DNA of 64,000 nucleotides from Dipylidium caninum (GCA_017562135.1 QEYB01001355.1:372001-436000), one strand, 5' to 3'. Counted from the stretch's first letter, positions 1-13,500 are shown. Numbers and translations are program-made. The notes: a model not told the origin generated them from the letters alone.

Positions 1-620
1 AGTCAGGAGGAGGAGGAGGAAAAGGAGAAGTAAAACGACCAATACGTGTAGCGATAGGTAGCACCGCCTTTCTGTCGCTTTGTGAGCAGGAAGTTGAAAG
101 ACCGGAGAAAGTTAAGTGGCAAGATGGGCTGAAGAGGGGGGAGGGGAGGGGTGGAGAGGCTACGCCACCTTTGGTCTCCAATTGTTGGACGGCGGTGGCG
201 GTGGATGATGGAGTGGACACCCACTCGATATTTCGAGGAAAAGGCCGAACTTCCACTCCCCTCAACTTGCACCGGTTAGCCCCAACGACCCAGAAATAAG
301 AATTAGCTCTCGGAATTAATGTGAGCCTGATAGAGCTAAGATGGCGAGTATTTGCAAAAATTAAAGGGAATCCTGTCTGCACTGTGCCTAAGTCAAATGC
401 AGACAATTTGCACGTCGATTTCCCCTTAAACCACACGAGTTAGTGAGTTAAAAGAGGGGGTTGGAGTGAGGTCGGGCTCACTCAATGATGCGGAAATGAT
501 GAATAAGCAGAAAAGAAAGACCAAAAAGAGAAAGAGGCTGGTAATCAAACCATAGCTGCGTCCACTCTAAGGTGAGACTCGTAGGCGGACAAAGTGGACA
601 CAAAATCAGAGGGGACGAAC

Positions 621-3600
621 CTCGTAGGGGTAGAGACCGAGATTATTGGCCACTCGCCAGTTCACCCCGGCCTCGTCGAGTTGCAGGATGGCAGGGAGGT
701 TGTTGCCACGCACCGCCAGGTGGGCCGCCGTGTTCCCCTGGGCGTCGTCCGCCAGCCCCACGTCCGCGCCCCAGCTGAGGAGGACTCGTATGCAATCCAC
801 TGAGCGCCCGAAGAGGCAGCAGGTCATCAACGCAGTGAAGCCCTTGCTGCTGCGGCTGAACCAAACGGGGAAGAGGTAGGAGCTAAATTTCCGGATCCAC
901 TTTTGCGAGACAGTTAGCATAACAGTAGAAAAACCAGGAACCCACTCAATTAGGCTGCACGAGTCCATCACCAACGTGTGTGTGTGTGAGAGAGAGAGAG
1001 GAGGGGGAGAAAGTGATTGCGGGCTTTAAGTAAGAGCGAAAATTCAAAATTTTTGCTGAAAAACATAACTTTCTTCAATTAGATACTGTTCGCCTTTGCT
1101 AATGACCCTTCACCATCGTTCAGGCAGTGCCATAATTCCTCGTCTGTAAAATTTCGGATCTTTGCTGTGAAAAAACAAAATTAAATGTGGTTTGGCGGCA
1201 ATGGCACCATCGAAAATTCTATCACCTGAGGAGTTTTGCTCAAAACGACGGAATAAGTGGCAGTCTGAAGGCACAAGGTCAGGACCACGCGGGGAATGCT
1301 GTGCCGGGACACCCCGACCGAAGATCTGTGCTGAGGCAGGGAGCCAACAACTGAGTGACCTCTCATAGCCAAGCTTTTTAAATTTCATTTTCAACGCACG
1401 CATGCGATCCGCATGTGAGCATCTCCGAGCAACATCACGTGCTCGGCTCGGTCGTCAACCGGGCGGACGGCGAGACCGTTGAATACGGCCCAGTAAGAAA
1501 AATTAATCACCAGAAGGAAATCATGTGAGTTAATTTTGACGACAAAGCCTTTCCTTCAAGGCTTCATTCCCATCTACGGCAAATAACTGTGCTTGCGAGA
1601 CCTTCTTGCCTTTATGAAAATAATACAATAAAACATGACTGAAGTGCACGTCTTCATCTTCCGTTTTATTTCGGGATAATAATAAAAGTACACAGCTAAA
1701 CGACACGCTTTTTTTCCCCAAATGAAGGGTGGAAGTTCAAATAATAAAACAACATAGGTCAAATACGTAAAACACATTGACGAAACAGAAGGAAGGTGTA
1801 AAATTCATCTATCGACCAAATCAGCAATCAGTCAGTTGCCAACCCGGTCGTTTCATCAATTTACAGGAATTAAATAATACGCTTTGAAATAGAAAGAAAA
1901 AACAAAGCAGAGAGAAACGGAAAGGCCAACTTATTCTCAGGTTATTATCATTTTATTGAAAGGCAACTGTCTTATAGCGTCCCCGCAGCATTTAAGGGAA
2001 GAGCCAACGGGGGACCCGTAGACGCCACGAGTCGACACTCGCTCCACATTCAGGCGCGCAAGGAGGTCTGCCAGGAAGAGCACAAGGAAGGATCGTCCAG
2101 AAAACACGAAAGGAGGCAACGCTCGGACCTTAAGAAGGGGATCAGGTGTAGCGAAGAAAAGGAGAGTGAGGGGCGGAGGACTCAGCTCCGGGGCACAGGG
2201 TCAGTCGACACAGTGACCGAAAAACGTGGCGGACAATTTCAGGAGGACGTTCAAGAATGCAGGTGTTTAAGAAAGTATGTACTGCCAAACGAAGGTGGGC
2301 TAAAAAATCTGGGTTTGGAGGGCCCGGTCGAGGGGATCACAGCCGACGCTGCTTAGCAGGAAGCGCTCGGGTAGACAAAACCAGTACCGAGAAAACCTGC
2401 CCCCTCGGAGCCAAGGTGTGAGGGAGAGAGAATGCAGAGGGCCTCTTACACGCTTCGCGCCCTGAAGGTCCAACCGTCCATGATTCCACACACACTGCTC
2501 GTCAAAGTGCCTGCCAAATTGCAACCCAAGTAATCCCATTATAAGCCACTTTTAGTAGACCGATGCCGCCTACTTTTAGGTCCGGGTGAGAAGAACCCTG
2601 ACGCCTTCTCAAATGCTCTAAGTGTGACGGGACTTGTAGACGAACATGCCAAGATGTGCAGATAGATGGGTACGGGCGGCCAACCCGTAAACAGGAGTGA
2701 GTGTGGAGAACAGGCGGGGTCCCATGACGCTGCTCTTCTTCTTCTTCTTCTTCTTCTTCCCCTCCTCAATTGCATCACAATAAATACGCGGCCAGCAGTT
2801 TCAAGATCAAGTGACCAAATTGCTTTGAGGAGAGGTTAAAGAAACTAAAAGAAAGGCCCAATGAGGACAGGGAAGCATCTCGAAGAACGCGGGACAGAGT
2901 GAGCGAGGGTGAGAGTTAATGATAAGTTAGTCCCATGGAAGACTAAAAGTTGACTTCAAGGCTGTCACATTTTGGCGTCACTCCCGCGCAGGAGGATGGG
3001 AAAAGAGACTTTGAAAAATTGGGCAGGTCTGGTGATGCCCAAAGTGAGACGAAATGACCGTTGGAAGGACGCTGGCACCATAAGAGGCCAAAAGACGAGG
3101 AAAGTCGGCCGAACGGGTGCCTGGGCGTAGGAAGGGACGATAGACAGTTCGGGCATGGGAGCAGCACGTTTAGTGTTTAAAGCACAAAACACCTCATTGG
3201 CGGAAGGCAGGAGGGCTTTTGCAGTCCGGCATCATAAGAGTTCATTAATGGCGAGGCGGAGACGCTGTAAAACACGACTAGTCTTCGAGAGCAACCCATC
3301 AAAAACGGAGGAAATTACTTGGACATGAAATGAATGCAGGCTCACACAAATGAGTCGTTTGGGGACGCAATTCCCACAACCCGAAGGCGACCTTCGAGAA
3401 ATGAATGGGAAATGAGAGTGGACGGGGAGAGAGACAGGGTTGTGTTTTGGGCTACGCGTACGCTCTATACCATATCGCCAAGGGAGCTCAGGGTGGGGGC
3501 GACGCCGAGTCTTCCTCCACACCTCCATTCCCATTCGCCACCATACGCATTTAAAGGTCATCGCATTGGGTGATTAGGGGTGGAGACTGAAATGACAGGT

Positions 3601-6091
3601 AAGGCAAGAAGAAATGCATTCTCAACCCTTGTAGTTCCCCTTCAAGGGGTACGAGTCTACATGGCTCGTCTTCTCGGAAGCAGAAGTGTTTCAGAATTCG
3701 GAAACACCGTCAAAGAGACTGACCCTGAGAAGTTGTCGTTGTGCATTCGAAGACCTAAAGCATTCTTCTGCCAATTCACAAGGCGTTGGTTTAGTTAGAG
3801 AAAATAAAACACAAAAAAATGTAATCGAAATGACGTAATATCGAGCTTCGAGAAGTGATGAAAAAACTTCGTTCTGTCGCCTTCTCCACGCCCCCCGAGA
3901 TATTTCAAGTCCACTTAAATCGGGTGGAATACCGAGACGATGAGAGATAAGACAAATGGAGGTGGTGAGTCTTAACGGAGCGACAGGGAGAGACAAGGAA
4001 ACTGCGTGCACCGCGACACAAAGAACCAAGCCGCAAAAACATTTAACACCGTGGGATAATTTATCTGGAATCCAATCTGGATAATGCAAAAAAATTTCTT
4101 TTAGCGGACGAAGAGCACCTCATCTACGATTGCTGACATCGAAGACAGTTCCGGAAACGCACGAAACGAGTCATGCGAAGCCGAAATTTGCCCAGAGAGA
4201 ATTTCAGTTTCGATTAATTGCGAAAAAACTCTTCAAACGGCACAAAAGTGAAGGAGATTTAATCTGTAGAATTAATTGCAACCGCAAGTATAATTACAGG
4301 CGATGATATCAACGGCCTAATGACAAACAACAACCTTTTCTTGGCAAAAAACCGATGTAGAGAAATAGGTCTGAAGTTTATAAAAATGCAGACATTAATG
4401 GGTATTTCTTTTCACTTTGCAATTATTTGGCTTTTCAGTCAAGAAACCAGAAAAACGCTTCTAAGGAAGGCGATGTAGACAGCGTTTCACGTTTGAAAGA
4501 TAAAGCACTGCCTTGTGTTACGCGTAAATAAATAGTATTACGAAGGATAAGAATAAAATATGGAGGGCGATGAAACGGGGCAGCATGGCAATTAGTTAAA
4601 AAGGGGTTCTCCTCCCCTCAAAAGGGGCACCAAATAAGGAAAAGGAAAGGAAAAAAAACTCCTCCCAACAGAGAGGGAAGGAGGTTAACGGCAAAATGGT
4701 GATGGCAGTGGAAAGGCTGCCACCGAGGCGGAACGCCAATTAAACAATAGAGAGGAGTTAATTAAAAAAACAAGAACTTCCATAAGTTATGAAAATGGTC
4801 TTTGCTGTGGAACGTGAATTAAAGCAAGTGAAGTGATGAAGTCACATTCCAGGATTAAGACAAGAATGGATCCGGGAAACGGAAGCAGTTCATCTCAATG
4901 TAAAAAAAAACGTATTGGAATCATGAGAGCACAGCGTCACTAGTTGGCTTGCGGCCAAAAGCTGTCCGTATGCACGCCGAGTCAGCAATTGTAATACATC
5001 GTGGAGCAAAAACGTGTGAATAACGAATTCTGTTCAGAACTACAAAAATTTTAAGAAAGCAAAAATAGAAGTAAATAAATAAAAGATCAGTCAGATAGTT
5101 GAGCAAATAGCAAAAAATGCATATTTGGTGGATACACTTTGATAAAAAAATGGATCTTAACCCACACAGGAATGTCGGTTAGCTCAAGACTACCAAAATT
5201 AAGAGGGGGAAGTAGAATTTTCAAAATAAAACAAAGTGTGCAGGGTGTATTAATTCTCCCCAATTGGGCGGTAAAACCTACCGAAATTTTAAACAGGATA
5301 AACAATTATCCAGAGAAATAATCGAGAAAATAAACCTCACCTGAGTTAATAAAGTAGGTAAGTAAAAGAAGTCTCGGGGGGGGGGGATTAATGAATGGAC
5401 AACGTCCACAACAGGTACAAAAGTAAAAAAAGGCGCGAGAAAACTGGATCCACTAGAAATTCCATAAGAATCATTGTTCACATTTAAGAAAATTAGTTAA
5501 TAATTAACATAAAAAAGTTACTATAAACGTCTTATAAACATATGAAATCCCAACCACTGCACGAGCAGTTAATTTACTGGACTTGAAAAGAAGTCGAATA
5601 AAAACATTGGTGAGAAAATAGGTTTACCAATCGACGGGTACACCCTTGGCTAGGAGATAGAGAACGATGGGAGTTGCACCCTCTTGAGCAGCTACATGAA
5701 GACAAGTCATGCCATGAATGTCTCGAACCATCGGATCTGCCCCGAAGTGAATTAACAGACCGACCATTTCGAGGAGATGTTTTCGGATGGCCCAATGAAG
5801 AGCGGTGGCCCTTTGATTTCCACCTATTCGATCAACGATGGCACCCTTGGAGATCAAGTATTTAACAATGGCAAAATTGTTATTGATAGCTGCCCAGTGT
5901 AAAAGAGAAACGTCCTCGTGATCTAATTGGTTCACATCGTAGGGTGGATTGGGAGAATTCGGCGGAGGTTCAATAAGTTCGACGACGCGAGAGAAAATGC
6001 CGTACTGAGTGGCCTTGACTATACTCCAAGTAGAGTATTCTTCTGCAGATGGTTCGTCTGAAGAAGGTTTTGTTGCAGATATATCTGGCAT
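621..6091 (-). CDS. ZDHHC17: ZDHHC17/HIP14-like palmitoyltransferase, N-terminal ankyrin exons (partial gene)
   Basis: Two exons are seen: 6091-5628 and 855-621; the gene continues past the left edge. Exon 1 starts at the ATG at 6091 and encodes about 154 aa. It contains the family signature YSTWSIVKATQYG and ankyrin repeats with LLHWAAINNN and YLISKGAIVD, very close to animal HIP14. It ends in phase 2 at a GTAAAC donor. Exon 2 follows a strong pyrimidine tract ending in CAG, restores the frame exactly, and carries the next repeats (GFTALM, NTAAHLAV). The donor after 621 (GTTCGT) is weak, so that edge is less certain. Family knowledge: HIP14 is a Golgi/vesicle S-acyltransferase whose ankyrin domain recruits substrates such as SNAP25 and huntingtin. 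The DHHC catalytic domain and membrane segments are not in the window. The intron of about 4.8 kb holds a mariner relic and otherwise nothing I recognise. Confidence 0.88.
1085..1470 (-). mobile_element. mariner-family transposase relic (C-terminal part)
   Basis: Read on the minus strand, broken frames keep the order of mariner transposase C-terminal motifs. A VMLLGDA-type stretch stands where the LLLHDNA catalytic motif is expected. Then come a KLGYE-like block, HSPRGPDLVPSDCHLF (the HPPYSPDLAPSDYHLF block) and SKDPKFYRRGIMALPERW, followed directly by a stop and then RVISKGEQYL, the usual end of the protein. Frameshifts and at least three stops show it is dead. It lies in the large intron of the ZDHHC17-like gene. 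No terminal repeats were identified. Confidence 0.8.
2732..2760. repeat. (TTC)n microsatellite
   Basis: A run of roughly nine TTC/CTT units in the ZDHHC17-like intron. It accounts for the arginine-rich open frame seen here on the minus strand. Confidence 0.9.
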
Positions 6092-6861
6092 CCTTTTATT
6101 GGAGGGAGAAAAGGAGGTCTAATGTGATAGAGAGAAAGAAAATCAAGAAATAATAATGTAAAGATGGTCAGTCAAAAGAAGGGCTATCCGACATACCGGA
6201 TAAATACAGAGGACTACATAAGTTCGGAGAAAAGAAAAAAACAAAGGGACAAAGATCCACCAAACCCTACCAGGACTGCAACACACGGTAGGAGTAGGCG
6301 ATACCGCAACGAGCGGGCCGGAGTAGAACAAATAAAACGAAAAGTGGAACACGAGAATTATTTTGCCTCGAGCAACCTTAAAGGCTAATTCGCATTGGAA
6401 CCTCTTTCGCCCTATATTTTAATACTTCAAAGAGGCATATGTTATCATATTGGTAGAGAGTTAGCAATTATACGTCTAAGGCAAAACTAATTTCATTAAA
6501 GACCCTAAGTTATATCCACGAACTGCTCTTATCTTTCCAAGAGCTAACTATTACCAGTGACGTTTATTCTTAAAATCCTATATGGATTTCATTTTATGTC
6601 ATTACTTCTCAAATTTATTAATAATGCGAAATAGCACATTACTCTATAGTTCAATCACAATACGCAAGTTAGTGGTAATCAATTTTTGAAAGTTTATTTG
6701 ATGTAAAATTGCTGATTAGACAGGGAGAATAATTCCTGTATTTTACAGTTTCCTTCCTTTTTTGTCGCACCGCTGAATGATTTTGCTAGAGGCGGGCCTC
6801 CTAAGTGTCCTCGTCCACGCGCCGTTTCTGGTGGGTAGATGCAACGGTTTATTGAGAAAAG
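6092..6861. promoter_or_regulatory. Head-to-head intergenic region (candidate bidirectional promoter)
   Basis: These 770 bases separate the start codons of two divergently transcribed genes, ZDHHC17-like (minus) and ZCCHC7-like copy A (plus). The stretch is AT-rich and I see no conserved coding frame in it. The regulatory role is inferred from the layout; I identified no TATA box or initiator with confidence. Confidence 0.35.
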
Positions 6862-9800
6862 ATGGATGAAGATGTAGATTATGATAGCGATCACATAGAT
6901 GAGGACATAGAGGCTCGTCTTTATTCTTCTATCTTCCATGATAATGATGTAGAGGAACCTCCTAAATGTCAACTTGAAAATTTACCTACTCCCGTAATCG
7001 AAATAACGGATGGAACCTCCAGTTCTACCTCGGACGATTTATCCTCGACATCGGACAAATCTGATGATCAATTGTCAACTGCCCAACCATGTGGGCTTGC
7101 TGACAAAAATATTCTTATGGAAGCACTCTTCTTAGCTATTACGGGTACAATTCCTCATCGTATACTTCAAAAAGCTGACGATCGAATGAATCGCTTCATG
7201 GAACGAAGTTCTGTTGACGCCAAAGATTTATATGAAAGCACTTCTGATTCTTCCACTGGTGCGGGTCTGCCCTTTGAAAAGTCGGAGCCTGATTTAATTT
7301 TGGGCGTTTCAGGACAATCTGTCCTGCACTCCAAGAGCAACAGAGATCCACTCTCCGAAATACTTGAGGGTCTTCCATCCGATAGAAAATATTGGTCCTT
7401 GGACCCCTCTGACACGAGGTCATCATTTCGCAGGATCCAGAATCCCGATCATGATATCATTTGCCGCAAATGCCTTCGAAAGGGACACAGAAGGCGCGCT
7501 TGTGCTTATGTGAGCTGACAGCAGCGCATTTTCCATCTTTATTTCATGGTGTATGGTTTTATTTTTATTAACTTTGTCATTTCACACATTAATCTACCAC
7601 GTAGAGCGGGCCACTTTGCTACCTGTGTGGTCAGGAGGGTCACACTTTTCGCGAATGTCCAAAACAGTGTTGTTCCATCTGCATCGAATTTGGTCACACA
7701 TCATTGGAGTGCACCAAAAAACGTCGTCTGTTGAGTTCCTTTTGTTCGCGGTGTAATGTGGGGGGCCATAACAGCGAAGTAAGTTTTCGTAATTAATTTG
7801 GTTATCCTACGATGTTGATCGTTTTACCATTCGTTGAAGTTATTTGCATGATTGCCAATTTCAAACTACAAGTTGTAGGATTTGTCTTTATCAAAAATAT
7901 TTCTGTTAATCGGCACTAGGCAACCATTTGTCATATTGCATTACACCCCTCAAGCATTTCTATTTATCTTTTGTTTTCAAACCTGCCATGGGATCATTTT
8001 CTGGTCCCATTTTTAATTGATCGAGTGTCTTTTTTTCTTATGTAGTTGCTTTGATGTCCCATTTACCAGGTGGATGATTCAGTAATCGGGAACTACTGCT
8101 TTAATTCTTGCTTCAAACAATTTATTCGGTCATTTTTAGTATAAATGTAGTAGGGTCAAACAATCTCTTTTTTACCCATCCAGCAGTTCACCGATCATTT
8201 AACTAATTTCTCCTCATCGATACTTATTATGTGTTCTATTTGTTTCAGCTCTGTGCTGATGTATGGAGACAATACAGGTACACGGTAAGTTGGTTATGTC
8301 AGCTTTGAAAGCCCTCTGTTTTGCGGAAAAAAGTGCTTACTTGAGATGAATTTTATGTTTGAGTTAGACAGAGCCTGGTAAGCCGGTCATCGTGAATCCT
8401 CCTCCCCTTCGCCGAGCTTGGTCTTGTTTCAATTGTGGCGGCTGTGGACACACAGGAGACGTAAGTTGATTCTTTAAAGCATTACATTTTAGTCATTTTA
8501 TGTGCCTGAAGTCTATTTGTTCAATCCGCATTGAGTCTTCACTCGTACTTCCGTGGGTATTGTTCTACCGCTCAAGTTAAAAGGCGTAAGAAGTAATCCT
8601 TCACGCTCTGCTACGGCAGAAATCGCTTAATTGGTGGCGTAACCCTTTATCGCGGCATAGAAATATACCCGATTCATCCATACATTCTGTATAAGATATA
8701 AAAGACTCAAAAAGTCGGGAAGCCATTAAGCTTTTTGCGATATTTAAAACGTTTGTCCAGCGATTAAGGCGATCCTTTTACCAGCGTCGTGAACAATTGC
8801 CCACGGACTCAATAGGGCGCTTCGCATGGCGCTAAAAGTGTTAAACAGAGGCTGTAAGCTTTGTTCTGATTGTAATACGCCTCGAAGCAGTGTGGGATTG
8901 ATGTATTGCTGCGATACGTGTCCTAGGATGCATTTTGAGCGTTGTTTTACGAAATATCACACGAAAACCAAGTGCAAAGTGTAATAAATAAATAACTTGA
9001 TTAAGTTTTGTTACTTGCATGCGTTTGTTTGAATATAAATGATTTTAAAGCTCTTGCAAATTATTCCTCACTTTGCTCGAAATCGTCTCGAGTTTAAGCG
9101 GCTAATACGCCCAGATGTAAAAAGTGTTTTGTTGGCTTGAGGAGACAAGAACATCACATGCTGTGCGGATTTCCCTAGATTCCAGACGTCCTTGAACAAC
9201 CGTAACAACAGTCGACAATATTTCATTATCCCGCTTCTTCCATAGTACTGTCGAAAACCAACGCTGAATGGAACTTCGCTCTTTCCAACGTCGATATACA
9301 AATTTGATGACTACGACGTCTATGCAAATGCTCGATCCCCTTGTCCCGATCGGAGTTCTCAGACGAAACCACGGATGTCTGGTAAGTGGCGAGGGGGGAA
9401 CTTTTTCCGTTCAATTTAGGACCTTTTTGCAAATACCCGTTTCCCGTGCTATTTAGTGGGAGAGACACCGCCACCAACAACATCAACACCGAGAAGTGCT
9501 GTCCGGGGGGGTCGGATTTTCGATGAACCCCTTTATTGCGCTTTGGAGAAGCTTGTTTCTCCTCATTCACCGCCGTCTATACCCTCCCGGGAGTCATGGC
9601 GACGAAATGCCGGGCGCAAACGGAAGCGAGGCGAAATCAGTGTTACTGCGTACGTTTTCTCGGTTGGCCTCTGTTGAGCTGCTGCTCACTGATCGCCACT
9701 TCACCTCCATTATTTGCATTTCACTTTCACATCCAGAAACCACTCGCCATACTCGCGAAAGAGAAAAAGTCCCTGGAAGAACAATGACAAGGTCCTTAGG

Positions 9801-10529
9801 TAAGTAATCGGAGTCTTTCCCGCCAGTCCGCAGTTTTCATTTCACAATTACCTGTTGATTTGACTTTGCAGGAACCGGCCTCATCCCGGCACCTCGTTCG
9901 CAGAAAACGAGTTACTTTCCAGGAGTTTTGGGTGAGTATTTCCCTGCACTTCTTCTGCCGCCCGGCTTTGTGCTGAGAATACAGCCTCTGTTAACTTTCA
10001 CAATGTAGGATCCACAACACATCGGGTAAGGCGGGCAAGCGGAAGCCTTCGAAGTCCTTGGGCCGTTGCAATCCCCTGTAAGAACTCCCCTTGTTTATTT
10101 CCCTTACTGATGCGGCGAGGCTTAATTCCAACTGGCAAATTAATCTTTTGTTTTGGTGCTTACGGCTGCTTAAATGCCCACACGTGTTTGGTGCACTTGC
10201 TGCCGCGATAATCGGGCCCAAGTTGTTCACGTGGTTTACGTTTTCAGGAGGCAGTCGGTAATGCGCAACCGAAAACGCCCCATGGCCATCGCTGTCAAGT
10301 CGACCCGGTAAGAGGGGGACGTCTGTGGCGTTGACTTCTTCGTGCTTTCATCCTCTCTGCAGTGCTGACCGCATCTGCTTGATTTTCCCTGTTTAGCCGC
10401 GGAGGCCAGAGGAAGAACCCACGCTTGGCATTACTTAGGACGAAGAAAAAGACGAGGAAAAGAGATCTCCCGAATATTTCTACATCGCCTTACGTGAATA
10501 TGTTGGGCAACTTTGAGACGGGCACATGA
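6862..10529 (+). CDS. ZCCHC7: ZCCHC7/Air1-2-like CCHC zinc-knuckle protein, copy A
   Basis: Eleven exons: 6862-7509, 7605-7778, 8249-8284, 8368-8460, 9246-9381, 9457-9649, 9737-9799, 9872-9931, 10009-10077, 10248-10307 and 10397-10529. All have GT-AG borders and matching phases; the sum is 554 aa. An acidic, serine-rich N-terminus of about 200 aa is followed by five CX2CX4HX4C knuckles: CRKCLRKGHRRRAC, CYLCGQEGHTFREC, CSICIEFGHTSLEC, CSRCNVGGHNSELC and CFNCGGCGHTGDYC. The last two are split across introns. The DVWRQYRYT motif between knuckles and the aromatic/acidic KFDDYDVY after the last knuckle are ZCCHC7 hallmarks, and the tail is Lys/Arg-rich. Family knowledge: ZCCHC7 is the RNA-binding subunit of the nuclear TRAMP-like complex (with MTR4 and a poly(A) polymerase) that feeds RNA to the exosome. 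Borders of the small basic tail exons 7-10 are the least certain. Confidence 0.88.
8655..8984 (+). mobile_element. piggyBac-like transposase relic (C-terminal zinc domain)
   Basis: The sequence lies inside intron 4 of ZCCHC7 copy A. A frame around 8826-8984 encodes a short cysteine-rich tail: CKLCSDC, then YCCDTCP, then H-x3-CF-x2-YHTK, and a stop followed by AATAAATAAATAA. The spacing and the CF..YHT ending match the C-terminal C5HC2-type zinc finger of piggyBac (DDE_Tnp_1_7) transposases. Upstream, in another frame, DSKSREAIKLFAIF and DSIGRFAWR resemble the preceding linker, with a stop and a frameshift between them. The DDD catalytic core is not recognisable, so this is a fragment. Confidence 0.6.
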
Positions 10530-13500
10530 GAAGAAAAGTTATTCGCACCGCAAATTGCGAGGCAACACGGACACGGTGGAGTTCCCGGGCCTGATTTGAT
10601 TAGGACGGTGATGATGAGCCGGCCTCTCCGTCTTGCACACGCTCTGTAAATAACCTGTGATGTGTTTGTACGCAACGCCTTATTTTTGACGCGGCACACC
10701 GGGAAGAGGATGGTTTCTCGTAAGGGTGCGACTTTTACAGTCCCTTCTGAATACCGTCTCCACAAGGCAGGGAGCCTGGGTCTGGCCCGAGCACCTCCCA
10801 CATTCTGCAGGTGGACATGATTTCCAGCAGCAAGGGCGAGGACTGTCTCGACTTGGCAATGAAATATGCCGAGGAGGGTCGCCCTCGTGCAACCAATCTT
10901 CATAATTTTGGGTAATGACTACCAATTTAGCCGGCGACATGGAAGCTAACGTTACTGTGCGAGTGGAAACGTATTTGGCCTGAACTTGTTCTGGTTACTC
11001 GGACTCTACGCTGAGCCTTAACTCCAAATCTTGTGCCAATTTGGTCTGTTAGTTACGCGACGGGTAGTGGCTTGCTGCCGGAGGGTCGGGGTTCCCTTCT
11101 CGCCATAAAGCCTGTCGCTTTGTACCGTCTAACGCTAACAATCGAGGTTGTTGGGCAATGTCCACCGTGAATTGGTAGGCCCTCCTGCCAACCGTGCCAA
11201 CTCACCGACGTCTCGGGTGTTTTGGTTATCAACGGGGAGGTTGGAAATAGGTAAAATTAGTTAAAAGTGCTTCTACACACATATCAAATAATGGATTAGA
11301 CTTCGGGAATATTTGCGGAGGTGGTCGCTGGATCCATTTGTACGTCAGGTGGAGAAAGGAGAGGAAGACCTAAAAGCAGGCATCAGCGATTTCGGAGTGC
11401 GGGTAGGGAATCGTACAACGAAAGTCTCGAGGCCATCAGGCAGGAGTAGCATGAGAATGACACGGGTCGGCTACGTTAGTCTACGTGGGAATTTGTATGT
11501 CCCGTCATTTGTTATAAGGCTCCAAACTAAATGCCCAATTCTATTTTTTGGGTCTTCCGAGATCGATATAGGTAAATGGCGGCTTAAGAGGTATGAAAGC
11601 ATTTCTTCTTCAATCAACTATTGTTAGACTTCACATCCTTGGGGAACTTGGGCGGCAAGCGAAGTCCTTTGGTAGATCTTCTAATTTGATGGAAACAATG
11701 TTTTGTTCCTCGGAATTAAATGAATCCTTTGATGTATCGGATGCAAATTTACTATATATTCGCGTCTTCTTTCTTCTAAGAAATGTTAGATGTACTTTTC
11801 AGTTATTATGAGTCTGAAGGCCTCATATCGAAAGTGCTCATACGCGTGTGAATAGGTCAGTTAGGAGGTAAAAATTTTATTAAATGCTTGTTAAAAGTGT
11901 AGCACATTTTTTCACGTTTCGTGCATTTTAAATAACACGCCGTAAGAAATACTTTGCATTATACTTTTCTTGAGGTGCTTCACTTCTAATTTGGTCAAAT
12001 GCAAATCTTGTTTAAATGCATCATCAACAATAGTGTGGAAGGTTACTCGTTAGTGGACCATTAATGCAAATCTCACGAATAAATTTAAAATGCCGATAAA
12101 TCAAAAATATTTTGAATCAGTCCCATGTTATTTAATTGAATTGTCGTTACGTTGTTGTTCAGCTCTATATCCACTTATAATGTGCCTCAAATAGGTTTCG
12201 GGTGTGGAGAAATGCGACGCCAACTAGTTATCTCGACATAAAGTTGTAACAACAAATCCTATCGCTTTAAAATTTTCCGTAAGAGATAGTCAGGCAAGAT
12301 GAAGTGTATGCGAGTGTTGTACTGTCCGACATCAACTTTGTCTTGTAAACCTTAATCTGATGCAATAACTACTCCCCGTCGCTAATTTACTTTTGCCGTC
12401 GTGAGGGCTTCTAATGCACGAAGACCCCAATTTTAACCACTTAAACGGCTCCAGACCTGTGAACTTTCGACTTTGCTTGTGTAGTATTTACATTACCTAG
12501 GAGAGCAACAGCGTAATTATATTTCAGACGTTTGAATCGGGCCAAGGATCCATAGTCTACTGGCTTTCAAGATGTTTTTGTGTATTCCAAGTAGGCTTTC
12601 ACTTGCAAAAGCCTCAATTACATACCAAAACATTTCAAATTTGTGTTTTTCATTGCCAAAGGAAATACACCCCATATTTCATTCCACATCTTAGATGAGA
12701 GTAGAGGATAATCGCACCGGTTGCTGTAATGAGTAAGCTTTAATGAGGGATAAAAAGGTAAGGGGAAGTTTTGCGAAGTTGTACAGTCGAGGCTTTAAGC
12801 AGCCCAGCGATCTTCTGGTTGGTTTCTCAGCGGAAATTTGGAGTAATGGTCCTCTTAAGGCTGCTTAGAGTTGGAGAGAAAGTCGTCTAGCTTCTTTTCT
12901 CTAATGGTTGCCTTGATGTCATCGTCTCTGACCGCATTTTGCCCCTTTATTTGCCAACTCCTCGTCAGTTCTCCCCGGCGCCGCCCGAATACAGCAAGTA
13001 TGCAGTGGACAAAAAGAGACTCAGTGAGCGAAACGCTTTTCCACATGGAGTTTCACCCCTTCTCGTGACAGGTGGCAGTCAGGAGGCTGCACAGACGCGA
13101 ATCGAGGGGTGTTTGGTGATAGCCGTTGTGATAGCCTGGTCCTCTTGACCGCTCATTCCTCGTGTAAATAACAAACACAGTCGTCATGCTCGCAGGATCT
13201 TCCGACTCAATGTCCACGAAGAGGCGCGGATGCGTTTGTCTTCACGTCCCGTTGACTGCTTGATAATGAGGCGCAAGTGGAGACAGCTGCCCTTCCGCAC
13301 AAGCCATTGACAGACGTTGGCGTGTGCGTCTTTATCTCCCGGTTTGTTTCGACGTATCGCCATTCGGTGGCACAATCCGCTCTTTTCTGCTGGGCTGGTC
13401 GCATATCATAGTCGCAAACGTCAGCAAGTCCTCCTCCCCTCTGTGAATTTCAAAGCTGTCAACGCCTTCCAGTCCTTCGCAGCGGCCCCGAGTCTTCCTT

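Noticed and set aside
1530..1777. Short Phe/Tyr/Leu-rich frames on the minus strand
   Set aside because: Arise from AT-rich intron sequence; overlapping frames with no splice support.
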